DNA from: Litchfieldia stipae
Lineage (GTDB): Bacteria; Bacillota; Bacilli; Bacillales; Bacillaceae_L
Direction of reading: 5' to 3'
Assembly (NCBI RefSeq): GCF_014837155.1
Contig: NZ_JACYHA010000002.1
Location: 186,001 to 250,000 of the forward strand
Length of the DNA: 64,000 bases
The position numbers and the translations under genes are program-made. Numbering within the stretch: the first letter of the stretch is position 1; every line of letters starts with the position of its first letter. The notes under the pieces are model-generated. The model was not told the DNA's origin and did not search any database. It worked only from the letters and a program-made list of their open reading frames with translations. This document shows, one piece after another, positions 56,473 to 64,000 of this stretch.

Positions 56473-56489
56473 TGTCACAAAATATAACA
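56473..56489 (-). promoter_or_regulatory. TnrA/GlnR box before the purine-catabolic operon
   Basis: TGTCACAAAATATAACA on the plus strand (TGTTATATTTTGTGACA on the minus) fits TGTNA-N7-TNACA exactly, 34 bases before the first gene. B. subtilis puc genes are also under TnrA. I could not place the promoter confidently, so activation versus repression is open. Confidence 0.8.
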
Positions 56490-56642
56490 CGCATTGTTAT
56501 TATTTTATAGATTAAATCTTTCAGAATTATTTGTCATTGTAAATAATGATAAATTTAATAAATGAATTTAGTTATTTTAAACAAAATTTATTGATGCATT
56601 TGTATTTAATGTTATTTTCATTGTTATAATTTCTCTCAAAAC

Positions 56643-56677
56643 AAAAAAACGCTAGCAAGCTTAAAGATTTGCTAACG
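56643..56677 (-). terminator. terminator of the adenine deaminase gene
   Basis: CGTTAGCAA and TTGCTAGCG arms (56650-56658, 56669-56677) are followed by TTTTTTTG on the minus strand, separating ade from the puc operon. Confidence 0.8.
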
Positions 56678-56688
56678 ATTTTAACAAA

Positions 56689-58434
56689 TTATTTTACAGT
56701 GAGCTCAATATGTTTAAACTTTGTAACATCAAAAAGACCTAGGTCGGTCATTTTTAACTTTGGGATAACTGGTAGTGCAAGAAATGAAAGAGTTAAAAAT
56801 GGATGAAATTCAGCTGAAGCACCAATTTCATTAAGTGCATGATTAATGACATTTAATTGTTCATTCACTATTTCAAAGCGATGCTCTGAAAGTAGCCCAC
56901 TAATAGTTAGAGGAAGTGATGCCAGGACTTGTTGATTTTCAACAACAAGTAAACCTCCACCCATTTTTATCATTTCCTCCGAGGCAAATATTAGGTCTTC
57001 ATCATTAGTACCAGCTGCGATTAGATTGTGAGAATCATGAGCAATCGTTGTCGCAATTGCTCCTTTTTTTATTCTCAGGCCCTTTACAATACCTAAACCG
57101 ATATTATTTTTCGTACTATGGCGTTCAATTACAACAAGCTTTAATTGGTCTTTTTCGATCGAAGGGACAAATTGTCCCTGATTACTTGTGACTTCTTCAA
57201 TCAAATGATTAGTCACCAGACTATTTGGAATGATTTCTATGATATTGGCTTTTTGTTTAGTAGTTATATTAATTGAAAGATCACTTTTATTTATATCATG
57301 TATATGAACACTATTAATTAGAGAAGAAGGAATGTCAGCAAGTGTGGTTTTATGATTTACTAAATATCGCCCCTCTTTTGCTACAAGCTTCCCCCTAGAA
57401 TATACTTGATCTATTTCCATACGCTGAAGGTCCTTAATGATTAAAAAATCCGCATCATATCCAGGGGCAATGGCCCCTTTTTCTGTTAGTCCATAACATT
57501 CAGCTGCATTTAGGGAGGCCATCTGAATAGCGATAATAGGGTCAACACCATATTGAATCGCCAATCTAACATGATGGTCTATACTTCCTTCGTGAATAAG
57601 ATCATCGATGTGTTTATCATCGGTTCCAAAAAGACATCTTCTCGAGTTTCGATTCGTTACTACTCCAATTAAATTGGGTAAATCTTTAGCAACAGAACCC
57701 TGTCTGATAATGAGATACATGCCTCTTCGAATTCGATCAACTGCTTCTTGAGCAGTGACAGATTCGTGATCTGTTTTTATGCCTACTGCTGTGTATATAT
57801 TGATTGCATCAGATCCAAGCCCTGCCGCATGCCCATCAATTTTCTTTCCTTTAGAATGCGCATCATGTATCTTATAAAGCATATCTTCAGATGCACTTGC
57901 TACGGAAGGATAGTCCATGACCTCACCAAGACCAAGCACCCTTGGATGATCATAAAGTGGGGATAGATCAGAAGCATTTAAAATAGCTCCTGCATTTTCG
58001 TAAGGTGTTGCTGGTACACAGGAAGGTAGCATCATGAATACATTAAGTGGTAATTGGTCTGAGGAGTCTAACATATATTGAATACCTTTAATTCCTGATA
58101 CATTTGCAATTTCGTGGGGATCTGCAATTATCGTTGTAACACCATGAGGTAAAACTACCTTCGCGAATTCTTGAGGGGAAACCATTGATGATTCAATATG
58201 AACATGGCTATCAATAAAAGATGGACAGATGTAATGGTTCTTTGCATCAATGATTTCTTTTCCATCATAATCACCAATCCCTACAATCACACCATTCGTA
58301 ATTGCAACATCAGCTTGAATGATGTCAGAAGTAAAGACATCAATAATTCTCCCATTTTTTATTACTACATCTGCTTTTTCTCGTTTCGATGAAGCATCAA
58401 TTCTCACTTTCATTTCTTCAATTGAACTTCTCAA
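56689..58434 (-). CDS. ade: adenine deaminase
   Basis: A 581-residue amidohydrolase converting adenine to hypoxanthine. It shows SFIDSHVHIESSMVSPQEFAKVV split at the metal site, GVTTIIADPHEIANV, GLGEVMDYP, DGHAAGL and FGTDDKHIDDL, and the C-terminal adenine-deaminase domain with TIAHDSHNLIAAGTND. Its length is normal for AdeC. It has its own terminator and feeds hypoxanthine to the xanthine dehydrogenase next door. The start is TTG with GGGAGG seven bases upstream. Confidence 0.96.
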   Translation of the reverse strand: MRSSIEEMKVRIDASSKREKADVVIKNGRIIDVFTSDIIQADVAITNGVIVGIGDYDGKEIIDAKNHYICPSFIDSHVHIESSMVSPQEFAKVVLPHGVTTIIADPHEIANVSGIKGIQYMLDSSDQLPLNVFMMLPSCVPATPYENAGAILNASDLSPLYDHPRVLGLGEVMDYPSVASASEDMLYKIHDAHSKGKKIDGHAAGLGSDAINIYTAVGIKTDHESVTAQEAVDRIRRGMYLIIRQGSVAKDLPNLIGVVTNRNSRRCLFGTDDKHIDDLIHEGSIDHHVRLAIQYGVDPIIAIQMASLNAAECYGLTEKGAIAPGYDADFLIIKDLQRMEIDQVYSRGKLVAKEGRYLVNHKTTLADIPSSLINSVHIHDINKSDLSINITTKQKANIIEIIPNSLVTNHLIEEVTSNQGQFVPSIEKDQLKLVVIERHSTKNNIGLGIVKGLRIKKGAIATTIAHDSHNLIAAGTNDEDLIFASEEMIKMGGGLLVVENQQVLASLPLTISGLLSEHRFEIVNEQLNVINHALNEIGASAEFHPFLTLSFLALPVIPKLKMTDLGLFDVTKFKHIELTVK

Positions 58435-58477
58435 TATAATTCCTCCCTTTTACTAGCGTTTTTGATTTTTAACAAAA

Positions 58478-58640
58478 GGCTGCTTTCGTATATATTGTTG
58501 CTTTTGATACCGCAGCCTGAATACACTCCGCGTCCTGTGGGATCAACTAGTCCCACGGGAGTCCCCCGTGTATTCAGTCTGCTAGAATTCTATTCTCAAT
58601 TAATTCACCTCAAAAAACAACAAACTTTGAGAAAACAGCC
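58478..58640 (-). mobile_element. MITE-like palindromic element, copy D (short form)
   Basis: A 163-bp element in reverse orientation just upstream of ade. Flanks TAACAAAA and AAACAAAA agree at seven of eight bases. One end reads GGCTGCTTTC, a single change. Together with copy E it brackets two genes in inverted orientation. Confidence 0.85.
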
Positions 58641-58717
58641 AAACAAAAAATATTGTTTTTAACAATATACTAAATTGACGGAATTATCAACAAAAAAAAG
58701 CAGCAAACAAATGTAAG

Positions 58718-59002
58718 CTACCTTTTTTTTAATTCGTAATATTTCATAATGAATTCAGCAGGGTCCGTATCAACCTGATAAGGAAAAAGTCCTTGAATTG
58801 TATGTAAATAAAGCACGCCAAAATTTGATGAGCCTGATTTATAGGAAACATCTAATACATTGCTTAAAAGAAATGTATTATCACTAGACTCAATAGATTC
58901 ATGATATAAGTATAGTTCTTTTCGAGTTTGCACTGTTATTTGTTGATTATTTTCAATAACTCTGTCCATAACAATATAACTTTGCTTTGATATTTCCCCC
59001 AT
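58718..59002 (-). CDS. hypothetical protein, possible PH-like fold
   Basis: A 94-residue soluble protein (MGEISKQSYIVMDRVIENNQ start). The alternating strand pattern and final helix (FPYQVDTDPAEFIMKYYELKK) look like a bacterial pleckstrin-homology-type domain, which is only an impression. GGGGG precedes the ATG. It follows the acidic MSLEWF gene in the same direction by about 50 bases and is probably cotranscribed with it. Confidence 0.6.
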   Translation of the reverse strand: MGEISKQSYIVMDRVIENNQQITVQTRKELYLYHESIESSDNTFLLSNVLDVSYKSGSSNFGVLYLHTIQGLFPYQVDTDPAEFIMKYYELKKR

Positions 59003-59053
59003 TTGTTCCCCCTTAAAATAACGTAAAGCTGACTTAATAAGTCAGCTTACTTT

Positions 59054-59728
59054 TTAGCCGTCTATCTGATCAAAATCAAAATCGCTCAAAGAGTCCATAT
59101 GTGTTGCAATTAATGCAATGATTGTACTTGCTTCCTCTTTGCTAAAGATAAAATTCGATTCATCTTCGATAAGATCATCTTCAGTAGTAACTACTCGATT
59201 GATACGTCTTAGCACGCCATCACCAGTCTCCTGAACAATACCAAATTGGTATGTAACTTCTACCTCGTCTGCATGAGTATAGGCTGTCACCTCTGGGGTA
59301 GTCCATTCAACATCAATTTCCTGAAACACCTCAGGTCCTTGATTTGAATCATCTTCTAAGTATAATTCATCATCTTCGTCAGTATCAAGGAAATCATCCT
59401 CATCACTTTCATCTTCACTCATGTATTCATGAAAGCTTTCATGGACACAATCAACGATATCCTCAATATCTAACAGGATCGCTCTAGCCTCTTGTTGCAA
59501 ATCAAGATCATATGACTCTACGTAAAACTCTTCGTTATATGGGTCAAAAAATAGGCTGCAGAAATAATCTCTATCACCATCATCAGACGTTTCAACAAAG
59601 AATTCTATTCGAGGATGTTTAGCACCACGATCAATGGACATATGTCCTACTTGATCATACTTATCACAAATTGACTCTAAATGATCTTGAAGCTCCTCAC
59701 TTACACGATCAAACCATTCTAAGGACAT
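59054..59728 (-). CDS. acidic MSLEWF protein, copy 1 (unknown family)
   Basis: A 224-residue soluble protein, very acidic in the middle (SEDESDEDDFLDTDEDDELY, about residues 102-121). I do not recognise the family. It is clearly paralogous to the gene at 63219: both start MSLEWF, share a C..FFDP.N.EFY core, H.SFH.Y, and a C-terminal GI.QETGDGV...KEEAS block. The ATG at 59728 has GGAAGGG upstream. The two conserved blocks flank a variable acidic linker, suggesting two small domains. Confidence 0.7.
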   Translation of the reverse strand: MSLEWFDRVSEELQDHLESICDKYDQVGHMSIDRGAKHPRIEFFVETSDDGDRDYFCSLFFDPYNEEFYVESYDLDLQQEARAILLDIEDIVDCVHESFHEYMSEDESDEDDFLDTDEDDELYLEDDSNQGPEVFQEIDVEWTTPEVTAYTHADEVEVTYQFGIVQETGDGVLRRINRVVTTEDDLIEDESNFIFSKEEASTIIALIATHMDSLSDFDFDQIDG

Positions 59729-59827
59729 AACATCCCTTCCTTTCAACTTTTTCAATATTATTATTTCCTAATAAATATAATTTATTTTCAGAACAATTCT
59801 CATCTTAAGTTCCTTATTAAAAAAAAA

Positions 59828-60038
59828 GGCTGTTTTCTCAAAGATTGTTGTTTTTTGAGGTGAATTAATTGAGAATAGATTTCTAGCAGTCTGAATACAC
59901 GGAGACTCCCGTGGGACTAGTAGCCAAAGTGAGACCCCGCAGGAGCACCAGCGACGAGGAGGCTCACCGGTTACCCCACAGGACGCGGAGTGTATTCAGG
60001 CTGCGGTATCACAAGCAACAATATATACGAAAACAGCC
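59828..60038 (+). mobile_element. MITE-like palindromic element, copy E (long form)
   Basis: A 211-bp element. Both ends begin GGCTGTTTTC read inward, and the two 28-base ends match at 22 positions. Flanks are A-runs (TAAAAAAA to the right), so the target duplication is less certain. It keeps the extra central block with GTGAGAC...GCGACGAGGAGGCTCACCGG. Confidence 0.85.
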
Positions 60039-60186
60039 TAAAAAAATCATGAAAACTAGAAACCATTAATATATTTTAAGAACCACAAATCTTACTCCAT
60101 CTTAAAAGCAGAAACATATAGTTGACCACTTTCATACAGTAATATACATAACAAAAATCAACTATGGCTTATAAGGAGTGTTACCA

Positions 60187-60969
60187 TTGAAGAATCAAAA
60201 TGAACTGGCTCCACCCACATTGTTCGAAGAATCCTTAAACAAACAAGTTTCATCAAACCAACATTCATATCATTTAAATTATTTAAATGAACTTTGGACG
60301 AAGCAACAATCTTTAAATAACGAAATTACACTTGGTTTAAAGGATGTTAATGTCACAATAAATGATTCAAAAAGCCAGCAAATGAAATATTTAAAGGATC
60401 TCACCTCGAAATTTCAACAGCATGAACAATTTATCATTCCTTTAATGGAAAAAATCCAAAAACAAGATGATAACTATGCACAAATCATGAATGGATTAGA
60501 CAAAGTAAATCATTTTAATGTAAGTATAGAAAAAAACTTAAAACAGGAATCATTAATTAATCAGGCAATTATTGATCAATTGTCTTTTCAAGATCAATCA
60601 ACTCAAACCATTTCTAATAAGCTACACCAATTTGAAGAACAAAATAAGCAATTAATTAATCAATTAGAGCAGCAAGAGCATCTCTACGAAGCTTTAAATG
60701 AAAAACTACAGCTTCAAGAAGCTTTTCATAAGACACTCATGGAGAGAATTGAACATCAGGAAGCATTGACTCAAAAAGTATCTAGACAGCTTGACCATTT
60801 GAAATCAATTCTTTTTGAACGTGTTGCCATCATCTTAGAAAAGCTAGAGGCAAACTTCAAACTATCATCTAATTTTCTTTATGGAATGCTATCTAAACCG
60901 ACGTTTGTACAACGACTTACGATTAGTAAAGAGAAAAAAGAAGAAAAAGAAAAGGAAGAAATTAAGTAA
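60187..60969 (+). CDS. coiled-coil protein with 14-residue repeats
   Basis: A 260-residue, Gln/Glu/Lys-rich protein that is nearly all coiled coil. Between about residues 155 and 207 a 14-residue unit of the form (K/R)(L/I)xxQExxxxxLxx recurs at least three times (QLEQQEHLYEALNE, KLQLQEAFHKTLME, RIEHQEALTQKVSR). Poly-charged end KEKKEEKEKEEIK. No signal or membrane segment. It could be structural, perhaps spore-associated, but that is speculation. The TTG at 60187 has AAGGAG eight bases upstream; the GTG at 60178 does not. Confidence 0.68.
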   Translation: MKNQNELAPPTLFEESLNKQVSSNQHSYHLNYLNELWTKQQSLNNEITLGLKDVNVTINDSKSQQMKYLKDLTSKFQQHEQFIIPLMEKIQKQDDNYAQIMNGLDKVNHFNVSIEKNLKQESLINQAIIDQLSFQDQSTQTISNKLHQFEEQNKQLINQLEQQEHLYEALNEKLQLQEAFHKTLMERIEHQEALTQKVSRQLDHLKSILFERVAIILEKLEANFKLSSNFLYGMLSKPTFVQRLTISKEKKEEKEKEEIK

Positions 60970-61097
60970 TTATTTTCTGCTAACCATTGGGTTGGCATTT
61001 TTTTTGATTTTTTTTCAAAAAAATTCAAACAGTAGACAAGTTCTATGTGGGGGTATGCATATAGTAGAAGGACAAGTAAATTGCGAGGAGGTAAAAC

Positions 61098-61541
61098 ATG
61101 CGATTCATTTTTGTGCGAAAAAAATGGGCTTACTTAGGAGTTATACTATTTGCGCTTATTGTTGCAGGTGGTCTATTTCTTAATCTCGAATCAGTTCAGA
61201 CAGTATCTCCAGAAAACGGAAAGAAATTTGACATTCACATGGTAACTGGTGAATTCAAATCCAAGCTGGAGAATGGGAAGGAAATTGAATCTTACCGGTG
61301 GGATCCAGGTTCTATCACAGTTCCAAAGGGTGAAGAAGTTACGATCAATATTTATGGCGTAAGCGGTCACGAACATCCCTTTTATATTGAAGGTACTGAT
61401 GTAAAAGGTACTGTAAAAAAAGGGGAAGAAACGATCGTTACTCTAAAATTTGAGAAAGAGGGAGTATACCGATTAATTTGTGAAGCACATCAGGATCCAA
61501 ATACAAATGGTCCAATGATTGCTTATATTGTAGTTGATTAA
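61098..61541 (+). CDS. membrane-anchored cupredoxin
   Basis: A 147-residue protein with one N-terminal membrane helix (YLGVILFALIVAGGLFLNL) and an outward cupredoxin domain. Likely type 1 copper ligands are His91/His93 (GHEHPF), Cys128 and His131 (CEAH) and Met140 (GPM). The CuA motif CxxxC of oxidase subunit II is absent, so this is a single-copper electron carrier or copper sensor. AGGAGG precedes the ATG. It is near nos but on the other strand. Confidence 0.85.
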   Translation: MRFIFVRKKWAYLGVILFALIVAGGLFLNLESVQTVSPENGKKFDIHMVTGEFKSKLENGKEIESYRWDPGSITVPKGEEVTINIYGVSGHEHPFYIEGTDVKGTVKKGEETIVTLKFEKEGVYRLICEAHQDPNTNGPMIAYIVVD

Positions 61542-61610
61542 TAAGAGGTAAAATAAGCGGCCTACTCAATTTGCGAGTAAGTCGCTTATTATTTCCTCTA
61601 CAATGAGTGA

Positions 61611-61814
61611 TTATTTGGCCGTGGCATGATTCTGAATGACCTGCAAATTTTTGGTAGTAGCAGACATTTCTGAATTACAGATAGGACAAGTAGGTTCTTC
61701 TGAACTGCTTTTAAAATTATCTCGAACCCAACAATTACACTCATCTGAACTACATTCCCAAACTTTAATATCTTCTTTGATAATTTCAACTTCAGGTTTT
61801 CTTCCAAATGCCAT
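61611..61814 (-). CDS. ydjO: cold-inducible YdjO-like zinc-binding protein
   Basis: A 67-residue protein. WECSSDECNCWVRDNF followed by CPICNSEM gives a compact zinc-ribbon-like pair, and the layout matches B. subtilis YdjO, known as cold-inducible. The ATG at 61814 has AGGAG upstream. Function unknown. It follows the nos gene on the same strand with a gap of 170 bases. Confidence 0.85.
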   Translation of the reverse strand: MAFGRKPEVEIIKEDIKVWECSSDECNCWVRDNFKSSSEEPTCPICNSEMSATTKNLQVIQNHATAK

Positions 61815-61986
61815 GAAATGATCACTCCTAAACGAAAAATTCACAAGTTATAAAGAGTTTTTTTGGCTCCCCTTTATCACAAGTGAATTATTTCAAAATT
61901 TATTATCCAAATCAATGTTACTATATTTTAACCTATAAAGTCAAATTTGCCCAAAAATTTAACTCATCTATTACAGTATATTAACA

Positions 61987-63078
61987 TTAAAATATCTTTA
62001 CTTTTCGATAGTAATAATTTGGATTATTTTTCTTATTATTGTATTTTGTATGAAATATATGTGTCACTGCTGGTGACATTGGCGGGATTAACCATGTCCA
62101 GTCACCAGTTAAATCTCGATCTGCTTTTCTTTCTTTTTCTTCAAAATGTGAAAACTGTTGGGCAGCTGTATGATGATCAACAATGCTTATCCCTACTTTT
62201 TTATATGAATATAATACAGCAATATTCAATTCAAGTAATGCTTTATCCTTCCATAAAGAAGCATTAGAGGACATATCTAGCTCCATATGATCTGCGATGA
62301 TTGGTAATAAATTGTAACGCTTTTGATCTGCTAAATTTCTGGCTCCAATTTCTGTACCCATATACCAACCATTAAATGGTGCTGCAGTATATCTAATCCC
62401 ACCAATTTCAAGCTCCATATCAGAAATAAATGGAACCCCATACCATTTAACTCCAAGCTCTTTAAACCAATCAAACTGAGGATGTACAATATCAACCTCT
62501 GAAATGATTTCTGTAGGAAGTTGGAATAGCTTTGGAGCTTGACCATCTATTTCAATGACTATTGGTAGTATGTCATAATCTGTCCCATCACGTTCCCAGC
62601 CAAGTTCTTCGCATTTTTTCGTTAAAGAAATACTTGATGGATCACCGAGCGTCCCATGCTCTGTCTCATATCCAGCATAGCGAATAAGTTGATGGTTCCA
62701 TATATATACACTATTAGTTGTATTAGTTTGTTGCCGGAAAATGGTGATTGTTGGGAGAACTTTTCCACCATTGGTTGCAAATTGAATATGTTCACATAGA
62801 GCGTTGAATACATCTTCTTCTCTTTGTAGATTTCTCTTATCAAAGACAGTCAGAGAATTCCAGAATAGCCGACCGATACATCGATTACTGTTTCTCCATG
62901 CCATCTTTGCTCCATGCTCCAGTTCTTCATATGTATGTAGGTAAGTTGCAGTATTAACAATTTCCGAATGGATTTGCTCCATTCTTTTTTGTCGTTCTTC
63001 TTCCCCTTTATTTAATTCAGCATAACAAATTGTAATAAAATCTTCTGCTTTTTTATATAACTCTTCATTATCGAACAA
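61987..63078 (-). CDS. nos: bacterial nitric oxide synthase oxygenase
   Basis: A 363-residue oxygenase-only NOS. The heme-thiolate Cys67 lies in WRNSNRCIGRLFW. The arginine site FNGWYMGTEIGARN holds the substrate Glu, and DWTWLIPPMSP near the C-terminus is at the pterin/dimer region. No reductase domain is fused, as in B. subtilis Nos, so it must use separate flavoproteins. It makes NO from arginine, used in oxidative-stress and antibiotic tolerance. Start supported by AGGAGG upstream. Confidence 0.96.
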   Translation of the reverse strand: MFDNEELYKKAEDFITICYAELNKGEEERQKRMEQIHSEIVNTATYLHTYEELEHGAKMAWRNSNRCIGRLFWNSLTVFDKRNLQREEDVFNALCEHIQFATNGGKVLPTITIFRQQTNTTNSVYIWNHQLIRYAGYETEHGTLGDPSSISLTKKCEELGWERDGTDYDILPIVIEIDGQAPKLFQLPTEIISEVDIVHPQFDWFKELGVKWYGVPFISDMELEIGGIRYTAAPFNGWYMGTEIGARNLADQKRYNLLPIIADHMELDMSSNASLWKDKALLELNIAVLYSYKKVGISIVDHHTAAQQFSHFEEKERKADRDLTGDWTWLIPPMSPAVTHIFHTKYNNKKNNPNYYYRKVKIF

Positions 63079-63218
63079 GTATGCTACCTCCTAAACTTAG
63101 ACAAGCATATCATACCAGAAATTGATGAATAAAAAAAGCTTCAGGTAGGTGAATAGATTAACTTTCCAATTCTTAGGTAACAATAAGAAGGATCCTAAAA
63201 AAAGTGAGGTGCTCATTA

Positions 63219-63899
63219 ATGAGTCTAGAATGGTTTTACAGAATGGAAAATGCAGTAAGAATCAGCTTACCTGATTTATGTGAAGGGTTTGAAGAAGTTG
63301 ATATTTTATTTGATACGGATCATACTGAACAACATCCGACTTTCAACTTTTCTGTAAGTAATGCTGATGAAATTGATGAGTTTTGTTACATATTCTTCGA
63401 TCCCATTAATCAAGAATTCTATTCCTATCATTACGATGATGAAGCAGAATTACATGCGAAGGTTTTGTTTGGGAATTTAGATCAGATGTTAAGCTTTATT
63501 CATGCATCTTTTCACGATTACCTTGATGAAATCGATGAAATGAATGGTGATTCTGAAGAAATGTTTGATGATGAATATGATGTTGAAATTGACGATTTAG
63601 AGGACGTCAATGAAATGGATGATACCTTCTTTCCAGAGGATGAGGATCATATCGAGTGGATTACAAATGATAAGTATATTCACATAGAAGACAATAATCC
63701 TGACTATTCCGCGAATTATTCCATCTACTATAAGCTTGGGATTGATCAAGAAACAGGCGATGGCGTTATCTATCGCAACACGATTGCAAAAGAAAATGGT
63801 GAAGAAACAGAAGAACAAGTATTACTCTATTTTAAAGAAGAAGAAGCTTCATATATTAGTGAATTAGTTAATGAATACATGAATCAAAACGTAAAGTAG
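63219..63899 (+). CDS. acidic MSLEWF protein, copy 2 (unknown family)
   Basis: A 226-residue acidic protein paralogous to the one at 59054. N-terminal block MSLEWFYR...FC.IFFDPINQEFY...H.SFHDYLDE, an acidic linker (DEYDVEIDDLEDVNEMDD), then SIYYKLGIDQETGDGV and YFKEEEASYISEL. No family recognised. The ATG at 63219 has TGAGGTG upstream. It is divergent from nos and ends at a hairpin terminator. Confidence 0.72.
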   Translation: MSLEWFYRMENAVRISLPDLCEGFEEVDILFDTDHTEQHPTFNFSVSNADEIDEFCYIFFDPINQEFYSYHYDDEAELHAKVLFGNLDQMLSFIHASFHDYLDEIDEMNGDSEEMFDDEYDVEIDDLEDVNEMDDTFFPEDEDHIEWITNDKYIHIEDNNPDYSANYSIYYKLGIDQETGDGVIYRNTIAKENGEETEEQVLLYFKEEEASYISELVNEYMNQNVK

Positions 63900-63918
63900 C
63901 CAATCGGCTACTTTTTTT
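63893..63918. terminator. terminator after the second MSLEWF gene
   Basis: AAAGTAGCC (63893-63901) pairs with GGCTACTTT (63906-63914), followed by TTTT; it may also serve the converging gene. Confidence 0.85.
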
Positions 63919-64000
63919 ATTCGAAATAGTCCTTATAATAACCACCAATTTTTCCAGTGTTATCAATAATGAAATAAAACTCTTCTGTTTCATTTTTTAA
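63917..64000 (-). CDS. C-terminal end of an unidentified protein (5' end outside window)
   Basis: The last 27 residues, ending FYFIIDNTGKIGGYYKDYFE then TAA, run off the right edge on the minus strand. Too short to identify; inferred as a gene because the frame is open to the edge and a bidirectional terminator adjoins it. Confidence 0.45.
   Translation of the reverse strand, partial: LKNETEEFYFIIDNTGKIGGYYKDYFE

Noticed and set aside
58470-60046. Composite transposon formed by repeat copies D and E
   Set aside because: Outer flanks do not form a shared target duplication (TAACAAAA against TAAAAAAA); each copy has its own flanking repeat.
61098-61541. Cytochrome oxidase subunit II (CuA)
   Set aside because: The CxxxC copper pair is absent; only one Cys is present, so it is a type 1 cupredoxin.
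1-64000. CRISPR arrays, tRNA/rRNA genes, phage genes
   Set aside because: I saw no regularly spaced repeats, tRNA-like cloverleaf ends, rRNA blocks or phage structural genes.

Overview
The window reads as chromosome of an endospore-forming, low-GC Bacillaceae bacterium (Bacillus or a close relative; genus not resolved). Support comes from a complete gerA-type germinant-receptor operon, genes very close to B. subtilis des-desK-desR, exoA, yhxA, ykgA, ydjO, nos and pucABCDE, a proline T-box, perfect GlnR/TnrA and CcpA boxes, AGGAGG-type ribosome sites, and frequent TTG/GTG starts. There is no phage, plasmid, CRISPR or complete insertion sequence.

Layout. 0-5 kb: partial GDSL esterase, membrane acyltransferase, an ArsA-type ATPase with a small Cys-Cys-ending partner, and the CstA transporter behind a cre site. 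5-9.5 kb: cold-sensing desKR, its desaturase des with a probable DesR operator, and an aldehyde dehydrogenase. 9.5-14 kb: spore small protein and ger operon (A-C-small two-TM D subunit-B). 14-24 kb: small regulators, exoA, a BMP-type binding lipoprotein fused operonically to a chemoreceptor, csp, patatin, polysaccharide deacetylase, E. coli-type speD, and a stand-alone structured RNA that looks like 6S RNA. 24-36 kb: yhxA, a Suv3-like helicase, dacC, sbcDC, HAD phosphatase, YitT-like protein. 36-42 kb: a second glutamine synthetase with a GlnR/TnrA operator and a missing feedback-inhibition arginine, divergent from a cNMP/CBS/nucleotidyltransferase gene broken by one TAG, then a DEDDh exonuclease. 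42-48 kb: oxidoreductases, proBA with a T-box, ykgA, ilvE. 48-58.5 kb: purine catabolism (adenine deaminase, a second deaminase, xanthine dehydrogenase pucABCDE, allantoinase) with a perfect TnrA box. 58.5-64 kb: unknown acidic paralogues, a coiled-coil protein, a cupredoxin, ydjO and nitric oxide synthase.

The strongest non-gene signal is a family of five 162-211 bp palindromic elements (13913, 24082, 45600, 58478, 59828). Each has about 28-bp imperfect terminal inverted repeats beginning GGCTGTTTTC, or a close variant of it, and is flanked by 7-8 bp A/T-only or nearly A/T-only direct repeats, two of them perfect 8-mers. They therefore look like non-autonomous transposable elements (MITEs). 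They occur in a long form (two copies) and a short form (three copies). One sits between the proline T-box terminator and proB, and two lie directly against terminator U-tracts.

Functional themes: nitrogen scavenging (glnA paralogue, puc cluster, both with TnrA/GlnR boxes), cold response (des system, csp, ydjO), and sporulation/germination. Calls are from reading alone; no database search was possible.
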